Made by a program: the position numbers and the translations under genes
In this document: one piece after another, positions 33,101 through 41,303 of the stretch
Layout: every line of letters starts with the position of its first letter
How positions within the stretch are numbered: position 1 is the first letter of the stretch
Origin: CAZWEJ01 sp964632435
Lineage (GTDB): Bacteria > Patescibacteriota > Saccharimonadia > UBA4664 > SCTI01
Reading direction: 5' to 3'
Assembly: GCA_964632435.1 (NCBI GenBank)
Contig: CAZWEJ010000001.1
Coordinates: 1-64,000 of the forward strand
Length of the DNA: 64,000 nt
The notes under the pieces: generated by a model
What the model was told of the DNA's origin: nothing
Databases searched by the model: none
Seen by the model: the letters and a program-made list of their open reading frames with translations, nothing else

Positions 33101-33693
33101 GTAAGACCGGTGAGGCATTCCAGGAACGAACAACCGTTGGTTACAAGTACATGTTGAAGCTCGACCACATGGTTGACGATAAGCTTCATGCTCGATCAAC
33201 TGGTCCATACGCCATGGTCACTCAACAGCCACTCGGTGGTAAAGCCCAGCGTGGTGGACAGCGATTCGGAGAAATGGAAGTTTGGGCGCTCGAAGCATAC
33301 GGTGCCGCGAATACACTTCAGGAAATACTGACAATTAAGTCGGACGATGTTGTTGGACGATCAAAAGCCTATGAGGCGATCATTAAGGCTGAGGAAATCC
33401 GAGGACCACGTATCCCTGAGAGCTTCAATGTTTTGGTCAAGGAACTACAGAGTTTAGGTTTAGGGGTTGATCTCCTTACAGAAGGAGCTGAAGAACAGGA
33501 AGTTGATGCCGAAAGCGTACTTGCTCATGAGACTCACGAAGAGGCAAATGAGCTTGGTGATGACAAATTAATTCAAGGCGAAGACGCCGTAGCTGATATG
33601 CCGCTAGTTGATCTGGCCGGCGGTCAAGAGGACCAGCTCCAGGCAGAAGCAGAGGCTGCTGAAGAAACAGTAGCCGCGGAGCAGGAGGCGTAA
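30178..33693 (+). CDS. rpoB: DNA-directed RNA polymerase subunit beta
   Basis: 1171 residues from TTG 30178, chosen because AAGGAG sits 6 nt upstream and MAHTTQRRFF is a natural beginning. An in-frame TTG at 30109 adds 23 unrelated residues. Landmarks: the rifampicin-pocket region (SSQLSQFMNQVNPLAEIAHKRRVTAMG), then GLVSNMASY, the GDKMAGRHGNKGVV block and the C-terminal RFGEMEVWALEAYGAA. The last about 60 residues are an acidic Gln/Glu/Ala tail. rplJ and rplL, often upstream, are not here. rpoC starts 1 nt after the stop. Confidence 0.97.
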   Translation: MAHTTQRRFFNKNEEVLQLPNLIENQIKSFEWFTTEGLTELFAAVSPIEDFTGKSLALYFKEFHFEEPKLDEKTAKIKNATYEIPLKATVELVNKETGEVKSQEIFLGDYPWMTQRGTFIINGVERVVVSQLVRSPGVFFTAENAGGDLLYGAKVIPDRGAWLEFDTAANGVISVKIDRKRKIPVTTLLRAFGYTENKEIENLFKDVDTGDIKFIKETLDKDATSNMSEALMEVYRRIRPGDLATVENSKTLIEGMFFDPKRYDFSKVGRFKINKRLKLDVANTVENRIFRREDLVEIIKEIVRLNNDPNARPDDIDNLANRRLRSVGELIQGKFRVGLLRMERNVKDRMSVYDRETVTPGQLINVRPIVASVKEFFASSQLSQFMNQVNPLAEIAHKRRVTAMGSGGLSRERAGFEVRDVHRSHYGRLCPIETPEGPNVGLVSNMASYTRVNEYGFLETPYRKVVNMVKPADAAGHIARSTIKDAKGAAIVKPGDKISEADAKKLSKLDVETIPVKARVTSEVVYMDAADEAEAVITEAATKIDDNGYFTNSRVPVRKAGETVESDANQVQYMDVSTRQIVSVSTALIPFIEHDDPKRALMGANMQKQAVALVKPQAPVVGTGMEQVVARDSAQIIAAEDNGEVVSATASEIVVKYAKLGEKRYELTKFARSNEGTSVNQKVVVSSGDKVKKGDLLADGMSTEDGELALGQNVLVAFMSWGGYNFEDAIIISQRLVHDDRYSSIHIETHTFDVRDTKLGPEIVTRDIPNVSEDSLKDLDEAGIVRIGAEVSAGDILVGKITPKGEQELSSEERLLRAIFGEKARDVKDTSLRMPNGERGKVVGVKIFSRENGDELSAGVIEQYHVSVAQMRKISAGDKMAGRHGNKGVVARIVPVEDMPYMEDGTPVDIILNPLGVSARMNIGQVFETHMGLAAQALGYKVATPVFNGVSINQVKDELKKAGYAEDGKMQLFDGKTGEAFQERTTVGYKYMLKLDHMVDDKLHARSTGPYAMVTQQPLGGKAQRGGQRFGEMEVWALEAYGAANTLQEILTIKSDDVVGRSKAYEAIIKAEEIRGPRIPESFNVLVKELQSLGLGVDLLTEGAEEQEVDAESVLAHETHEEANELGDDKLIQGEDAVADMPLVDLAGGQEDQLQAEAEAAEETVAAEQEA

Positions 33694-33694
33694 A

Positions 33695-36600
33695 ATGGAG
33701 AAGACTTTGGAACATACAGGAACAGAATTTAACGCAGTTCGCCTAAGTCTGGCGAGCCCAAAGCAAATTCTTGATTGGTCACACGGCGAGATTACTAAGC
33801 CAGAAACCATCAACTATCGAACTCAGAAGCCAGAAAAAGACGGTTTGTTCTGCGAAAGAATCTTTGGACCAACTAAGGACTGGGAGTGCTATTGCGGTAA
33901 GTACAAGCGAATCAGATACAAGGATGTTGTTTGTGATAAGTGTGGTGTACGCGTTACGCGAAGTATTGTTCGACGAGAGCGAATGGGCCACATCAGCCTT
34001 GCCGTACCTGTAACTCACATCTGGTTCTTGCGAGGTACTCCAAGTTCAATTGGATTGGTCCTCAATATGAGCATTCGCGATCTTGAGCGAGTTGCATACT
34101 TTGCCAACTACGTTGTTACAGAAGTTGATGACGACCGCCGAAAAGCGGCAATAGCTGATTTGGAAGCAGACTATAAGGGCCGAATGAACGACATTGTTAA
34201 AGATCACGAAAAGAAGGCTGGCGAGAAAGACGCCGACGTTAAAGAAGTTGCAGCAGCTCAGACACGTGAACTCAACGACCTTGAGGCTAGTTACGAGAGC
34301 GCAAAGAGCGAACTAGAAGGTCTTGCCCGACTTACTCTTTTAACGGAGTCCAAGTATCGTGACCTGAACCTTAAGTACGGTGATGTATTTAAGGCTGATA
34401 TTGGCGCAGAAGCCATTCGTAACCTCCTTACCGAGATTGATGTAGATAAGCTTGTTGAAGAGCTTACAAAGGAAGCCGAAGAGTCGGTTGGGCAGAAGAA
34501 AAAGAAGACCCTAAAGAGACTTAAGATGCTTGAAGGTCTAAGAAATGCCGGAATTCGTCCCGAGTGGATGGTTATGACCGAGCTCCCTGTAATTCCACCA
34601 GATCTACGACCAATGGTTCAGCTCGCGGGTGGTCGATTCGCCGCCTCTGACCTCAATGACCTTTATCGGCGCGTTATCAACCGAAATAACCGCTTGAAGC
34701 GACTTATTGAGCTCGATGCGCCAGAAGTTATTCGCCGAAACGAAAAGCGAATGCTCCAGGAGGCAGTCGACGCCTTAATCGATAACAATGCCCGACGTGA
34801 GCGCGCAGTCTCCAGCACGGGAACTCGCCGCAAGCTTAAGAGCCTCAGCGACATGCTCAAGGGTAAGCAGGGCCGTTTCCGCCAGAACCTCCTTGGAAAG
34901 CGCGTTGACTACTCTGGACGATCAGTTATTGTTGCCGGTCCAACTCTAAAGATCTACGAATGTGGTCTTCCTAAGATGATGGCTCTTGAGCTGTTCAAGC
35001 CATTCGTTATGTCCAAGCTTATCGAAGAGGGTCACGCTCATAACGTTAAGAGCGCTGGCCGAATGATTGAGCGAGCTCGAACAGAAGTTTGGGACGCACT
35101 CGAAGAGATCATTAAGGAAAAGCATGTTCTTCTTAACCGTGCGCCAACCCTTCACCGACTCGGAATCCAGGCGTTTAAGCCGGTTTTGATCGAAGGTAAG
35201 GCAATTCAGCTACATCCGCTCGTATGTTCTGCCTTCAACGCAGACTTCGATGGTGACCAGATGGCTGTCCACGTTCCATTAAGCGATGCTGCCCAAAAAG
35301 AGGCTCGTGAGATCATGCTTGCATCCCACAACCTATTGAAGCCAGCTGATGGCGCCGCGGTAGTTAATCCAAGCCAGGATATGGTTCTTGGTTGCTACTA
35401 CCTAACTTACGATAAGTTTAAAGACGAGAAGCCAGTTAAGAACTTCACTGACAAGAATGAGGCAATTTACGCCCTAGATACGGGAGTAATTAACCTTCAG
35501 TCTAAGATTACTGTTCCTATTGAAGGTGAACGACTAGAAACAACCGTCGGTCGAATCCTGTTCAACAATTTGATGCCAGATGAGATTGAGTTCCGAAACG
35601 AAACTATGACCAAGAAGAAGCTGCAAGCTCTTGTAGCAGAAATCTTCGTTAAGTCTGGCCCTGAGGCAACTGCTAAGGTTGTTGATGACATCAAAGACCT
35701 TGGGTTCAAGCACGCTACAAACAGTGGTATCTCAATCGGTATCGATGACTTCATCGTTCCAGGTAACAAGCAGGAGCTCATTGACCAAGGTGAAAACCAG
35801 GTCGTTGAGATCAGCCAGCAGTATGAGATGGGCTTGATTACAGAGGATGAGCGCTACCGAAGAACTATTGAAGCGTGGCAGAAGACCAACGATGAAATTC
35901 GATCTGAGCTAGAATCAACTCTTGATGAGGCAACCATTGGATTGTTCGTAGAGTCAGGCGCTCGCGGTGACCTGAGCCAGGTTAACCAGATCTCCGGTAT
36001 GTTGGGACTTGTAAACAACCCAACCGGCCGAATCATTGAGTTGCCAGTCCGCTCAAACTACAAAGAAGGTTTTTCAACTCTCGAGTACTTCAGCTCAACC
36101 CACGGTGCAAGAAAGGGTCTAACCGACACTGCTCTTAGAACCGCTGAGTCAGGCTACCTAACCCGTCGCTTGGTAGACGTTTCGCAAGACGTTATCGTTA
36201 CCGAACTCGACTGTGGCGACAAAGAAGGTAACCTTATCAACCGAGTTGAATCTGCAGCCATGGGTGAGGGCTTTGCCGCTCGACTCGCCGGACGCTTTGC
36301 TGCTAAAGACATCAAGGTTGATGGTAAGACAATCGTTAAGGCTCGTAATTTAATTACTGATGAGATCGCCAATGAGATCGTTGAGAGCTCGGTTGAGGAG
36401 GTCTCAGTTCGATCGGTGCTTAAATGTAAGACCCAATGGGGTATCTGCCAGAAGTGTTACGGTGTTGACCTAGCCCGTGGCCAGATCGTTAAGATGGGTG
36501 AACCAGTAGGCGTTATCGCCGCTCAGTCAATCGGTGAGCCAGGAACTCAGCTAACCATGCGTACCTTCCACAAGGGTGTGGCCGCGACAGGAGCCGACAT

Positions 36601-37573
36601 TACTCAAGGTCTACCTCGAGTTGAAGAAATCTTTGAAGCCCGTTCGCCTAAGGGACAGGCAATCCTAGCCGAAGCTGATGGCGTTGTAAGCGTCAAAGAA
36701 AGTGGCGGTAAGACGATTATTCGTGTAACCCCTGCCAACTTGAAGATTACTGAATACGAGCTTGGTGAGAGGATCCCAGAAGTTAAGACCGGCGATAAGG
36801 TTCTGCCAGGAGATATCATGGCAGCCGACGGTAAAGGCAAGAAGGCTCTCAAAGCTAAGGCTGAAGGTACTGTTGAAGTAACCAAGACCAAGATTTTGCT
36901 CACCCATGCAGGTGGAGCACATCGAGATCACACGGTTCCTGCTTATCAGGCAGTTGAGGTCAAGAATGGCGACCTTGTTGTACGAGGTCAGCGTTTAACC
37001 GAAGGTTCAATCAACCTTCAAGACATGCTTACTCTTCTTGGGGAAGAGGCAGTTCAGCGATATATCGTTTCCGAAGTTCAGTCTATCTACGCTTCACAGG
37101 GTCAGGCTATTGCTGATAAGCACATCGAGATCATCATTCGACAGATGTTCTCACGTGTACAGATTGAGGACCCAGGCGACAGCTTGTTTGTAACCGGCGA
37201 CATCGTCAGTAAGGTAAGCGTCGTTGAAGAAAATGAAGAGCTATCAGCTGCTGGCAAAAAGCCTGCAACATACGAGCAGCTCTTACTCCCAATCACTAAG
37301 ATTTCAATCTCGTCAGATTCGTTCCTTAGCGCTGCAAGCTTTCAGGACACCAGTCGTGTACTGATTGCAGCAGCAATCCGAGGTAAGCTCGATAAGCTCC
37401 GCGGCTTGAAGGAGAACGTGATCATCGGTCGATTGATCCCAGTTGGAACCGGATTTAAAGACGATGATGAGGTGGAAGAGGTTAAAGAGCCGGTAGCCGT
37501 CGGTGCAGAGACCGATGCGCAAGCTGGATTATCTAGCAGCGACCCAGATCAACAGATTGACGAGAAAGAATAA
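33695..37573 (+). CDS. rpoC: DNA-directed RNA polymerase subunit beta'
   Basis: 1292 residues. The N-terminal zinc site has CYCGKYKRIRYKDVVCDKCG. The catalytic loop NADFDGDQMAVH holds the three Mg-binding aspartates. The second zinc site has CKTQWGICQKCYG, followed by the trigger-loop segment GEPGTQLTMRTFHKGV and the C-terminal IIGRLIPVGTGF. All essential motifs are present. A coiled Lys/Glu-rich stretch near residues 155-215 lengthens the clamp region. It is co-transcribed with rpoB and rpsL. Confidence 0.98.
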   Translation: MEKTLEHTGTEFNAVRLSLASPKQILDWSHGEITKPETINYRTQKPEKDGLFCERIFGPTKDWECYCGKYKRIRYKDVVCDKCGVRVTRSIVRRERMGHISLAVPVTHIWFLRGTPSSIGLVLNMSIRDLERVAYFANYVVTEVDDDRRKAAIADLEADYKGRMNDIVKDHEKKAGEKDADVKEVAAAQTRELNDLEASYESAKSELEGLARLTLLTESKYRDLNLKYGDVFKADIGAEAIRNLLTEIDVDKLVEELTKEAEESVGQKKKKTLKRLKMLEGLRNAGIRPEWMVMTELPVIPPDLRPMVQLAGGRFAASDLNDLYRRVINRNNRLKRLIELDAPEVIRRNEKRMLQEAVDALIDNNARRERAVSSTGTRRKLKSLSDMLKGKQGRFRQNLLGKRVDYSGRSVIVAGPTLKIYECGLPKMMALELFKPFVMSKLIEEGHAHNVKSAGRMIERARTEVWDALEEIIKEKHVLLNRAPTLHRLGIQAFKPVLIEGKAIQLHPLVCSAFNADFDGDQMAVHVPLSDAAQKEAREIMLASHNLLKPADGAAVVNPSQDMVLGCYYLTYDKFKDEKPVKNFTDKNEAIYALDTGVINLQSKITVPIEGERLETTVGRILFNNLMPDEIEFRNETMTKKKLQALVAEIFVKSGPEATAKVVDDIKDLGFKHATNSGISIGIDDFIVPGNKQELIDQGENQVVEISQQYEMGLITEDERYRRTIEAWQKTNDEIRSELESTLDEATIGLFVESGARGDLSQVNQISGMLGLVNNPTGRIIELPVRSNYKEGFSTLEYFSSTHGARKGLTDTALRTAESGYLTRRLVDVSQDVIVTELDCGDKEGNLINRVESAAMGEGFAARLAGRFAAKDIKVDGKTIVKARNLITDEIANEIVESSVEEVSVRSVLKCKTQWGICQKCYGVDLARGQIVKMGEPVGVIAAQSIGEPGTQLTMRTFHKGVAATGADITQGLPRVEEIFEARSPKGQAILAEADGVVSVKESGGKTIIRVTPANLKITEYELGERIPEVKTGDKVLPGDIMAADGKGKKALKAKAEGTVEVTKTKILLTHAGGAHRDHTVPAYQAVEVKNGDLVVRGQRLTEGSINLQDMLTLLGEEAVQRYIVSEVQSIYASQGQAIADKHIEIIIRQMFSRVQIEDPGDSLFVTGDIVSKVSVVEENEELSAAGKKPATYEQLLLPITKISISSDSFLSAASFQDTSRVLIAAAIRGKLDKLRGLKENVIIGRLIPVGTGFKDDDEVEEVKEPVAVGAETDAQAGLSSSDPDQQIDEKE

Positions 37574-37607
37574 ATCTGATTAACTAGTTAGGTCTAAGGA
37601 AACATAC

Positions 37608-38024
37608 ATGCCGACAATCAACCAATTAATTCGCAAACCACGCAAGGATAAGCCAAGAAAGTCAAACACACCGGCCCTTGGTAAAAACCTCAATGCGCTC
37701 AAGAGCAAGACTTATTCACAGTCTTCTCCTCTTAAGCGTGGTGTTTGCACCAAAGTCTCGACTACTACTCCTAAGAAGCCAAACTCGGCTTTAAGGAAGA
37801 TTGCTCGTGTCCGGTTGACCAACGGCATGGAAGTTACCGCCTACATCGGTGGTGAAGGCCATAACCTTCAAGAGCACAGCGTTGTATTGATCCGTGGAGG
37901 TCGTGTAAAGGACCTTCCTGGTGTTCGATACCATATCGTACGCGGTGCTCTTGATACCGCCGGTGTTGGGAACCGTAAGCAAGGCCGAAGTAAGTACGGC
38001 ACTAAGAAAGCTAAAAGCGAATAA
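37608..38024 (+). CDS. rpsL: 30S ribosomal protein S12 (uS12)
   Basis: 138 residues, decoding-centre protein. The start MPTINQLIRKPRK, the TTPKKPNSALRK loop containing the lysine known for streptomycin resistance (wild-type Lys here), and the GGRVKDLPGVRYHIVRG loop are intact. The SD CTAAGGAAAC precedes the ATG. Follows rpoC by 34 bp and begins the str-operon part of the transcript. Confidence 0.98.
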   Translation: MPTINQLIRKPRKDKPRKSNTPALGKNLNALKSKTYSQSSPLKRGVCTKVSTTTPKKPNSALRKIARVRLTNGMEVTAYIGGEGHNLQEHSVVLIRGGRVKDLPGVRYHIVRGALDTAGVGNRKQGRSKYGTKKAKSE

Positions 38025-38037
38025 TTAAAGCATGACA

Positions 38038-38067
38038 GCCCTCCGGCTTTTGGTCCGGGGTTAGGGC
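38038..38067 (+). promoter_or_regulatory. Structured rpsL-rpsG intercistronic hairpin
   Basis: GCCCT/AGGGC with an internal CCGG/CCGG stem. There is no T-run, so it is not a terminator. In other bacteria S7 binds the rpsL-rpsG intercistronic RNA to repress translation; this could be an equivalent (inference). Confidence 0.45.
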
Positions 38068-38091
38068 AGTATCGAGAAGGAGAAGAAGCTC

Positions 38092-38568
38092 ATGCCAAGA
38101 AAAAAGACTAAATCATTTAAGCGCGATATCACTCCTGATATCAAGTACAACAACGTTATGGTTGCTCGTATGATTAACAAGATTATGCGAAGTGGTAAAA
38201 AACGACTCGCCGAGGGGTTGATGTATGGCGCTATGGAAGAGATTCAAACAAAGCTCAAGACTGAACCAGTTGAAGTTTTTGAGCAGGCAATTAAAAACGT
38301 ATCCCCGCAAGTTCAAGTTCGAGCTAAGCGTATAGGTGGAGCAACCTACCAGGTTCCGATGGAAGTTCGCGGCGACCGCAAGCTTCACCTTGCGATGACC
38401 TGGATTTTGACGGCTGCTAGAAGCAAATCAGGTAAATCATTCGATAAACTCCTTGCTCAAGAATTGATGGACGCCTACAACAATCAGGGTGATGCTATCA
38501 AGAAGAAAGAGGATACTCACAAGATGGCCGAAGCCAACAAGGCATTCGCTCACTTTGCGCGATACTAA
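38092..38568 (+). CDS. rpsG: 30S ribosomal protein S7 (uS7)
   Basis: 158 residues. S7 nucleates assembly of the 30S head and lines the E site. Conserved blocks include NKIMRSGKKRLAE, NVSPQVQVRAKRIGGATYQVPMEV and the C-terminal KKKEDTHKMAEANKAFAHFARY. Good SD (AGAAGGAG). A structured 67-nt spacer separates it from rpsL; fusA follows after 18 bp. Confidence 0.98.
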   Translation: MPRKKTKSFKRDITPDIKYNNVMVARMINKIMRSGKKRLAEGLMYGAMEEIQTKLKTEPVEVFEQAIKNVSPQVQVRAKRIGGATYQVPMEVRGDRKLHLAMTWILTAARSKSGKSFDKLLAQELMDAYNNQGDAIKKKEDTHKMAEANKAFAHFARY

Positions 38569-38586
38569 ACTAAGAGTAGGAAAGAA

Positions 38587-40668
38587 ATGGCACGAGATTA
38601 TAGCTTAGAAAGAACTCGAAATATTGGCATCATCGCCCACATTGATGCTGGTAAAACTACTGTAACCGAGGGCATCCTCTATCGAACCGGACGCGTCCAC
38701 AAGATTGGTGAAGTCCATGAAGGTGAGGCAACAATGGACTGGATGGAGCAAGAGCGCGAGCGAGGTATCACTATTACCTCTGCGGCTACTACTTGTTTCT
38801 GGAATGAGCACCGGATCAACATTATCGATACTCCGGGCCACATCGACTTTACAGTTGAGGTCGAGCGCTCGTTGCGAGTTCTCGACGGTGCAGTAACCGT
38901 TTTCGACGGCAAGATGGGCGTGGAGCCACAGAGTGAAACCGTTTGGCGACAGGCTGACAAGTACGGCGTGCCTCGCATCTGCTTTATCAATAAGATCAAC
39001 CAAACTGGTGGGGACTTCTACAAGAGCCTCGAAAGCATCCATGAGCGACTAAGCAAGCGTGCGTATGCGATTCACCTTCCGATCGGTTTCGAGCAGGAAA
39101 TCAATGGAATTGTCGACCTTGTTGAGATGAAGGCTTACACCTACAAGAACTACACCGATAAGACTCTAACTGAAACTGAAATTCCAGCCGATATGAAGGA
39201 AAAGGCTGAGCGATACCGAAACCATCTAATTGAAGCAGCGGTTGAAGCCGATGATGCCATGATGGAAAAATATCTTGAAGGCAACGAACTCTCGATTGAT
39301 GAGCTAAAAATGCTCATCCGCAAAAGCGTTCTTTCAGGTGAATTTTATGCTGTCTCTGGTGGCGATGGTCGCGGAGTTATAGTTGAGAAACTTCTTGATG
39401 CTGTTGTTGATTACCTTCCAAGCCCGCTTGATGTCCCGGCAGTAACTGGAACTGATCCAAAGACTGGTGATACTATCGAGCGAAAAGCTAGCGATGAAGA
39501 GCCATTTTCAGCACTTGCCTTTAAGATTGCAACCGACCCATTCGTAGGTAAGCTTGCCTTCTTCCGAGTGTATTCAGGAACGATAAAATCAGGCTCCTAT
39601 ATTCTGAACTCAAGCACAGGCGAAAAAGAGCGTGTCGGGCGAATTCTTCGAATGCACGCTAACTCACGAGAAGAAGTTCAAGAGGTGTTTGCAGGTGAAA
39701 TTGCTGCCGCTGTTGGCCTCAAGGGCACTACTACAGGTAACACATTGAGTGAGCAGTCAAAGCCAATCATTCTTGAATCAATTACCTTCCCAGAGCCAGT
39801 TATCCAGATAGCAATCGAGCCTAAGACAAAAGCCGACCAGGAAAAGATGAGTATTGCGCTCCAGAGATTAGCCGAAGAAGATCCAACCTTCCGAGTTTCA
39901 ACCAACCACGAGACGGGTCAAACCTTGATCGCCGGTATGGGTGAGCTTCATCTCGACATCATCGTTGATCGCATGAAGCGCGAGTTTAAAGTTGAAGCCA
40001 ACGTCGGTCGACCCCAAGTTGCATATCGAGAAACTATTCGAAAACCCGCTCAGGTCGAAGGAAAGTTTGTTCGACAGTCAGGTGGTCGTGGTCAGTATGG
40101 ACACGTTTGGCTTGAGCTTACTCCTCAAGAGCCTGGTGCCGGGTTTGAATTCGAAAACGCCATTGTTGGTGGAGTTGTACCTAGAGAGTACATCAAGCCA
40201 GTTGAAGAGGGCGTCAAAGAAGCTATGAACAATGGAGTTCTTGCTGGTTACCCAGTAGTTGACCTTAAGGCGAAACTTTACGATGGTTCATATCACGATG
40301 TTGACTCAAGCGAAATGGCCTTCAAGATTGCTGGTTCAATGGCACTTCAAGAGGGTGTTCGTAAGGGAGACCCAGCTTTACTAGAGCCTGTTATGAAGGT
40401 TGAAGTAACAACACCAGAGGAGTTCATGGGCGATGTCATCGGTGACCTAAACAGTAAACGCGGTCGTGTTCAAGAGATGACCGATCGTGGTCAGGCCAAA
40501 GTTGTAAGCGCATTTGTGCCGTTAGCCGAGATGTTTGGGTACACCACTACCCTTCGATCAATGACTCAAGGTCGTGCAGCAAACTCAATGGAGTTTGACC
40601 ACTATGCCGAAGTGCCACCAAATGTAGCTCAGGAGATTATCGGTAAACACGCTGCTGCAAAAGCTTAA
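38587..40668 (+). CDS. fusA: Elongation factor G
   Basis: 693 residues, ribosomal translocase GTPase. G1 AHIDAGKTT is at about 17-25, G2 lies in the ERERGITITSAATT region, G3 is DTPGHIDF and G4 is NKIN. Domain IV is intact (GRGQYGHVWLELTPQEPG; the tip loop AMNNGVLAGYPVVD). The NKIN form replaces the usual NKMD and is worth noting, although Asn-Lys are kept. It ends the rpoBC-rpsLG-fusA transcript at a strong hairpin. Confidence 0.98.
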   Translation: MARDYSLERTRNIGIIAHIDAGKTTVTEGILYRTGRVHKIGEVHEGEATMDWMEQERERGITITSAATTCFWNEHRINIIDTPGHIDFTVEVERSLRVLDGAVTVFDGKMGVEPQSETVWRQADKYGVPRICFINKINQTGGDFYKSLESIHERLSKRAYAIHLPIGFEQEINGIVDLVEMKAYTYKNYTDKTLTETEIPADMKEKAERYRNHLIEAAVEADDAMMEKYLEGNELSIDELKMLIRKSVLSGEFYAVSGGDGRGVIVEKLLDAVVDYLPSPLDVPAVTGTDPKTGDTIERKASDEEPFSALAFKIATDPFVGKLAFFRVYSGTIKSGSYILNSSTGEKERVGRILRMHANSREEVQEVFAGEIAAAVGLKGTTTGNTLSEQSKPIILESITFPEPVIQIAIEPKTKADQEKMSIALQRLAEEDPTFRVSTNHETGQTLIAGMGELHLDIIVDRMKREFKVEANVGRPQVAYRETIRKPAQVEGKFVRQSGGRGQYGHVWLELTPQEPGAGFEFENAIVGGVVPREYIKPVEEGVKEAMNNGVLAGYPVVDLKAKLYDGSYHDVDSSEMAFKIAGSMALQEGVRKGDPALLEPVMKVEVTTPEEFMGDVIGDLNSKRGRVQEMTDRGQAKVVSAFVPLAEMFGYTTTLRSMTQGRAANSMEFDHYAEVPPNVAQEIIGKHAAAKA

Positions 40669-40692
40669 GACAAAAAGATATCCCAAATAACT

Positions 40693-40719
40693 AAATCGGC
40701 CTTCACCGGCCGATTTTGT
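40693..40719 (+). terminator. Terminator after fusA
   Basis: Perfect 9-bp stem AAATCGGCC/GGCCGATTT with a 6-nt loop and a short T-rich tail. The next promoter overlaps its 3' edge. Confidence 0.85.
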
Positions 40720-40725
40720 TATACT
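40717..40725 (+). promoter_or_regulatory. Extended -10 promoter of island E gene
   Basis: TGT followed by TATACT (40717-40725) gives a leader of only about 20 nt, almost entirely the SD AAAGGAGG (40739-40746). Confidence 0.6.
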
Positions 40726-40751
40726 GACCTTGTCCTACAAAGGAGGCTTTT

Positions 40752-41084
40752 TTGATTACGCCCTTAGAGGAGTTCGACTGGGAAGAGATTTTTGCCGAGC
40801 TGGCTAGAAACCACCTGGTTTCACAAGATCAGGCCATTAGGCTCACATCTTCCAGGGCTACCTCAACTGGGAAAATCTATACGCTCTGCTGCTTTCATGA
40901 CGAAAGAACTCCTTCGTTGGTGTTCTGGCCAAACTCGGGGTTCAAGTGCCACGGGTGCGGCGAATGCGGGCGCAGCAAGCTGGACTTTCTCGAATGCCTT
41001 GGCATTTCCGAAAAAGAGATCGATCTAATGGTCGATTCCATCAACTCAAGGTCGGTCAATCAAAACCAACTCAGGCTTCTTTGA
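40752..41084 (+). CDS. Stand-alone DnaG-type (CHC2) zinc-finger protein
   Basis: 110 residues from TTG 40752 behind a perfect AAAGGAGG. The central block CCFHDERTPSLVFWP, followed by FKCHGCGECGRSKLDFL, matches the primase zinc-binding domain (normally C-P-F-H-x-E-K-T-P-S, then Y-x-C-F-G-C-G). Ligands would be Cys46, His49, Cys66 and Cys69. The N-terminal helix region also resembles the start of DnaG. No TOPRIM or helicase-binding domain follows, so it cannot be a primase alone. It may regulate priming or bind single-stranded nucleic acid (inference). A terminator-bounded cassette between fusA and tuf. Confidence 0.75.
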   Translation: MITPLEEFDWEEIFAELARNHLVSQDQAIRLTSSRATSTGKIYTLCCFHDERTPSLVFWPNSGFKCHGCGECGRSKLDFLECLGISEKEIDLMVDSINSRSVNQNQLRLL

Positions 41085-41112
41085 ACCGCCTCTATTTAAT
41101 TAGGGGCGGTTC
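41083..41112 (+). terminator. Hairpin after island E gene
   Basis: GAACCGCC-T-CTA pairs with TAG-G-GGCGGTTC around a TTTAAT loop, overlapping the stop codon. There is no T-run, so termination efficiency is uncertain. Confidence 0.6.
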
Positions 41113-41137
41113 CAAATTGATAACCCAACCTCAACCC

Positions 41138-41166
41138 TTTACAAAGCGTAAATTACTCCTTATACT
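41138..41166 (+). promoter_or_regulatory. tuf-rpsJ promoter
   Basis: TTTACA (41138-41143), 17 nt, TATACT (41161-41166). The leader to 41303 is about 130 nt. Confidence 0.8.
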
Positions 41167-41252
41167 AGTAAAGTCCAAATCAGGGCGAATATTTTTATGC
41201 CCAAAAAATATTAATTAAAGTTTCATTTTAGATAGCTGACCCGTTCGGCCCG

Positions 41253-41266
41253 CCCTGAAAACAGGG
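41253..41266 (+). promoter_or_regulatory. Hairpin in the tuf leader
   Basis: CCCTG-AAAA-CAGGG lies 37 nt before the tuf ATG. Upstream at about 41182-41216 GGGC/GCCC and AATATT-type repeats could form alternative hairpins. The leader holds no ORF of note. Confidence 0.4.
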
Positions 41267-41303
41267 TTAACAATCTGAAATGAAACAAATAAAAGGAGAA
41301 CGA

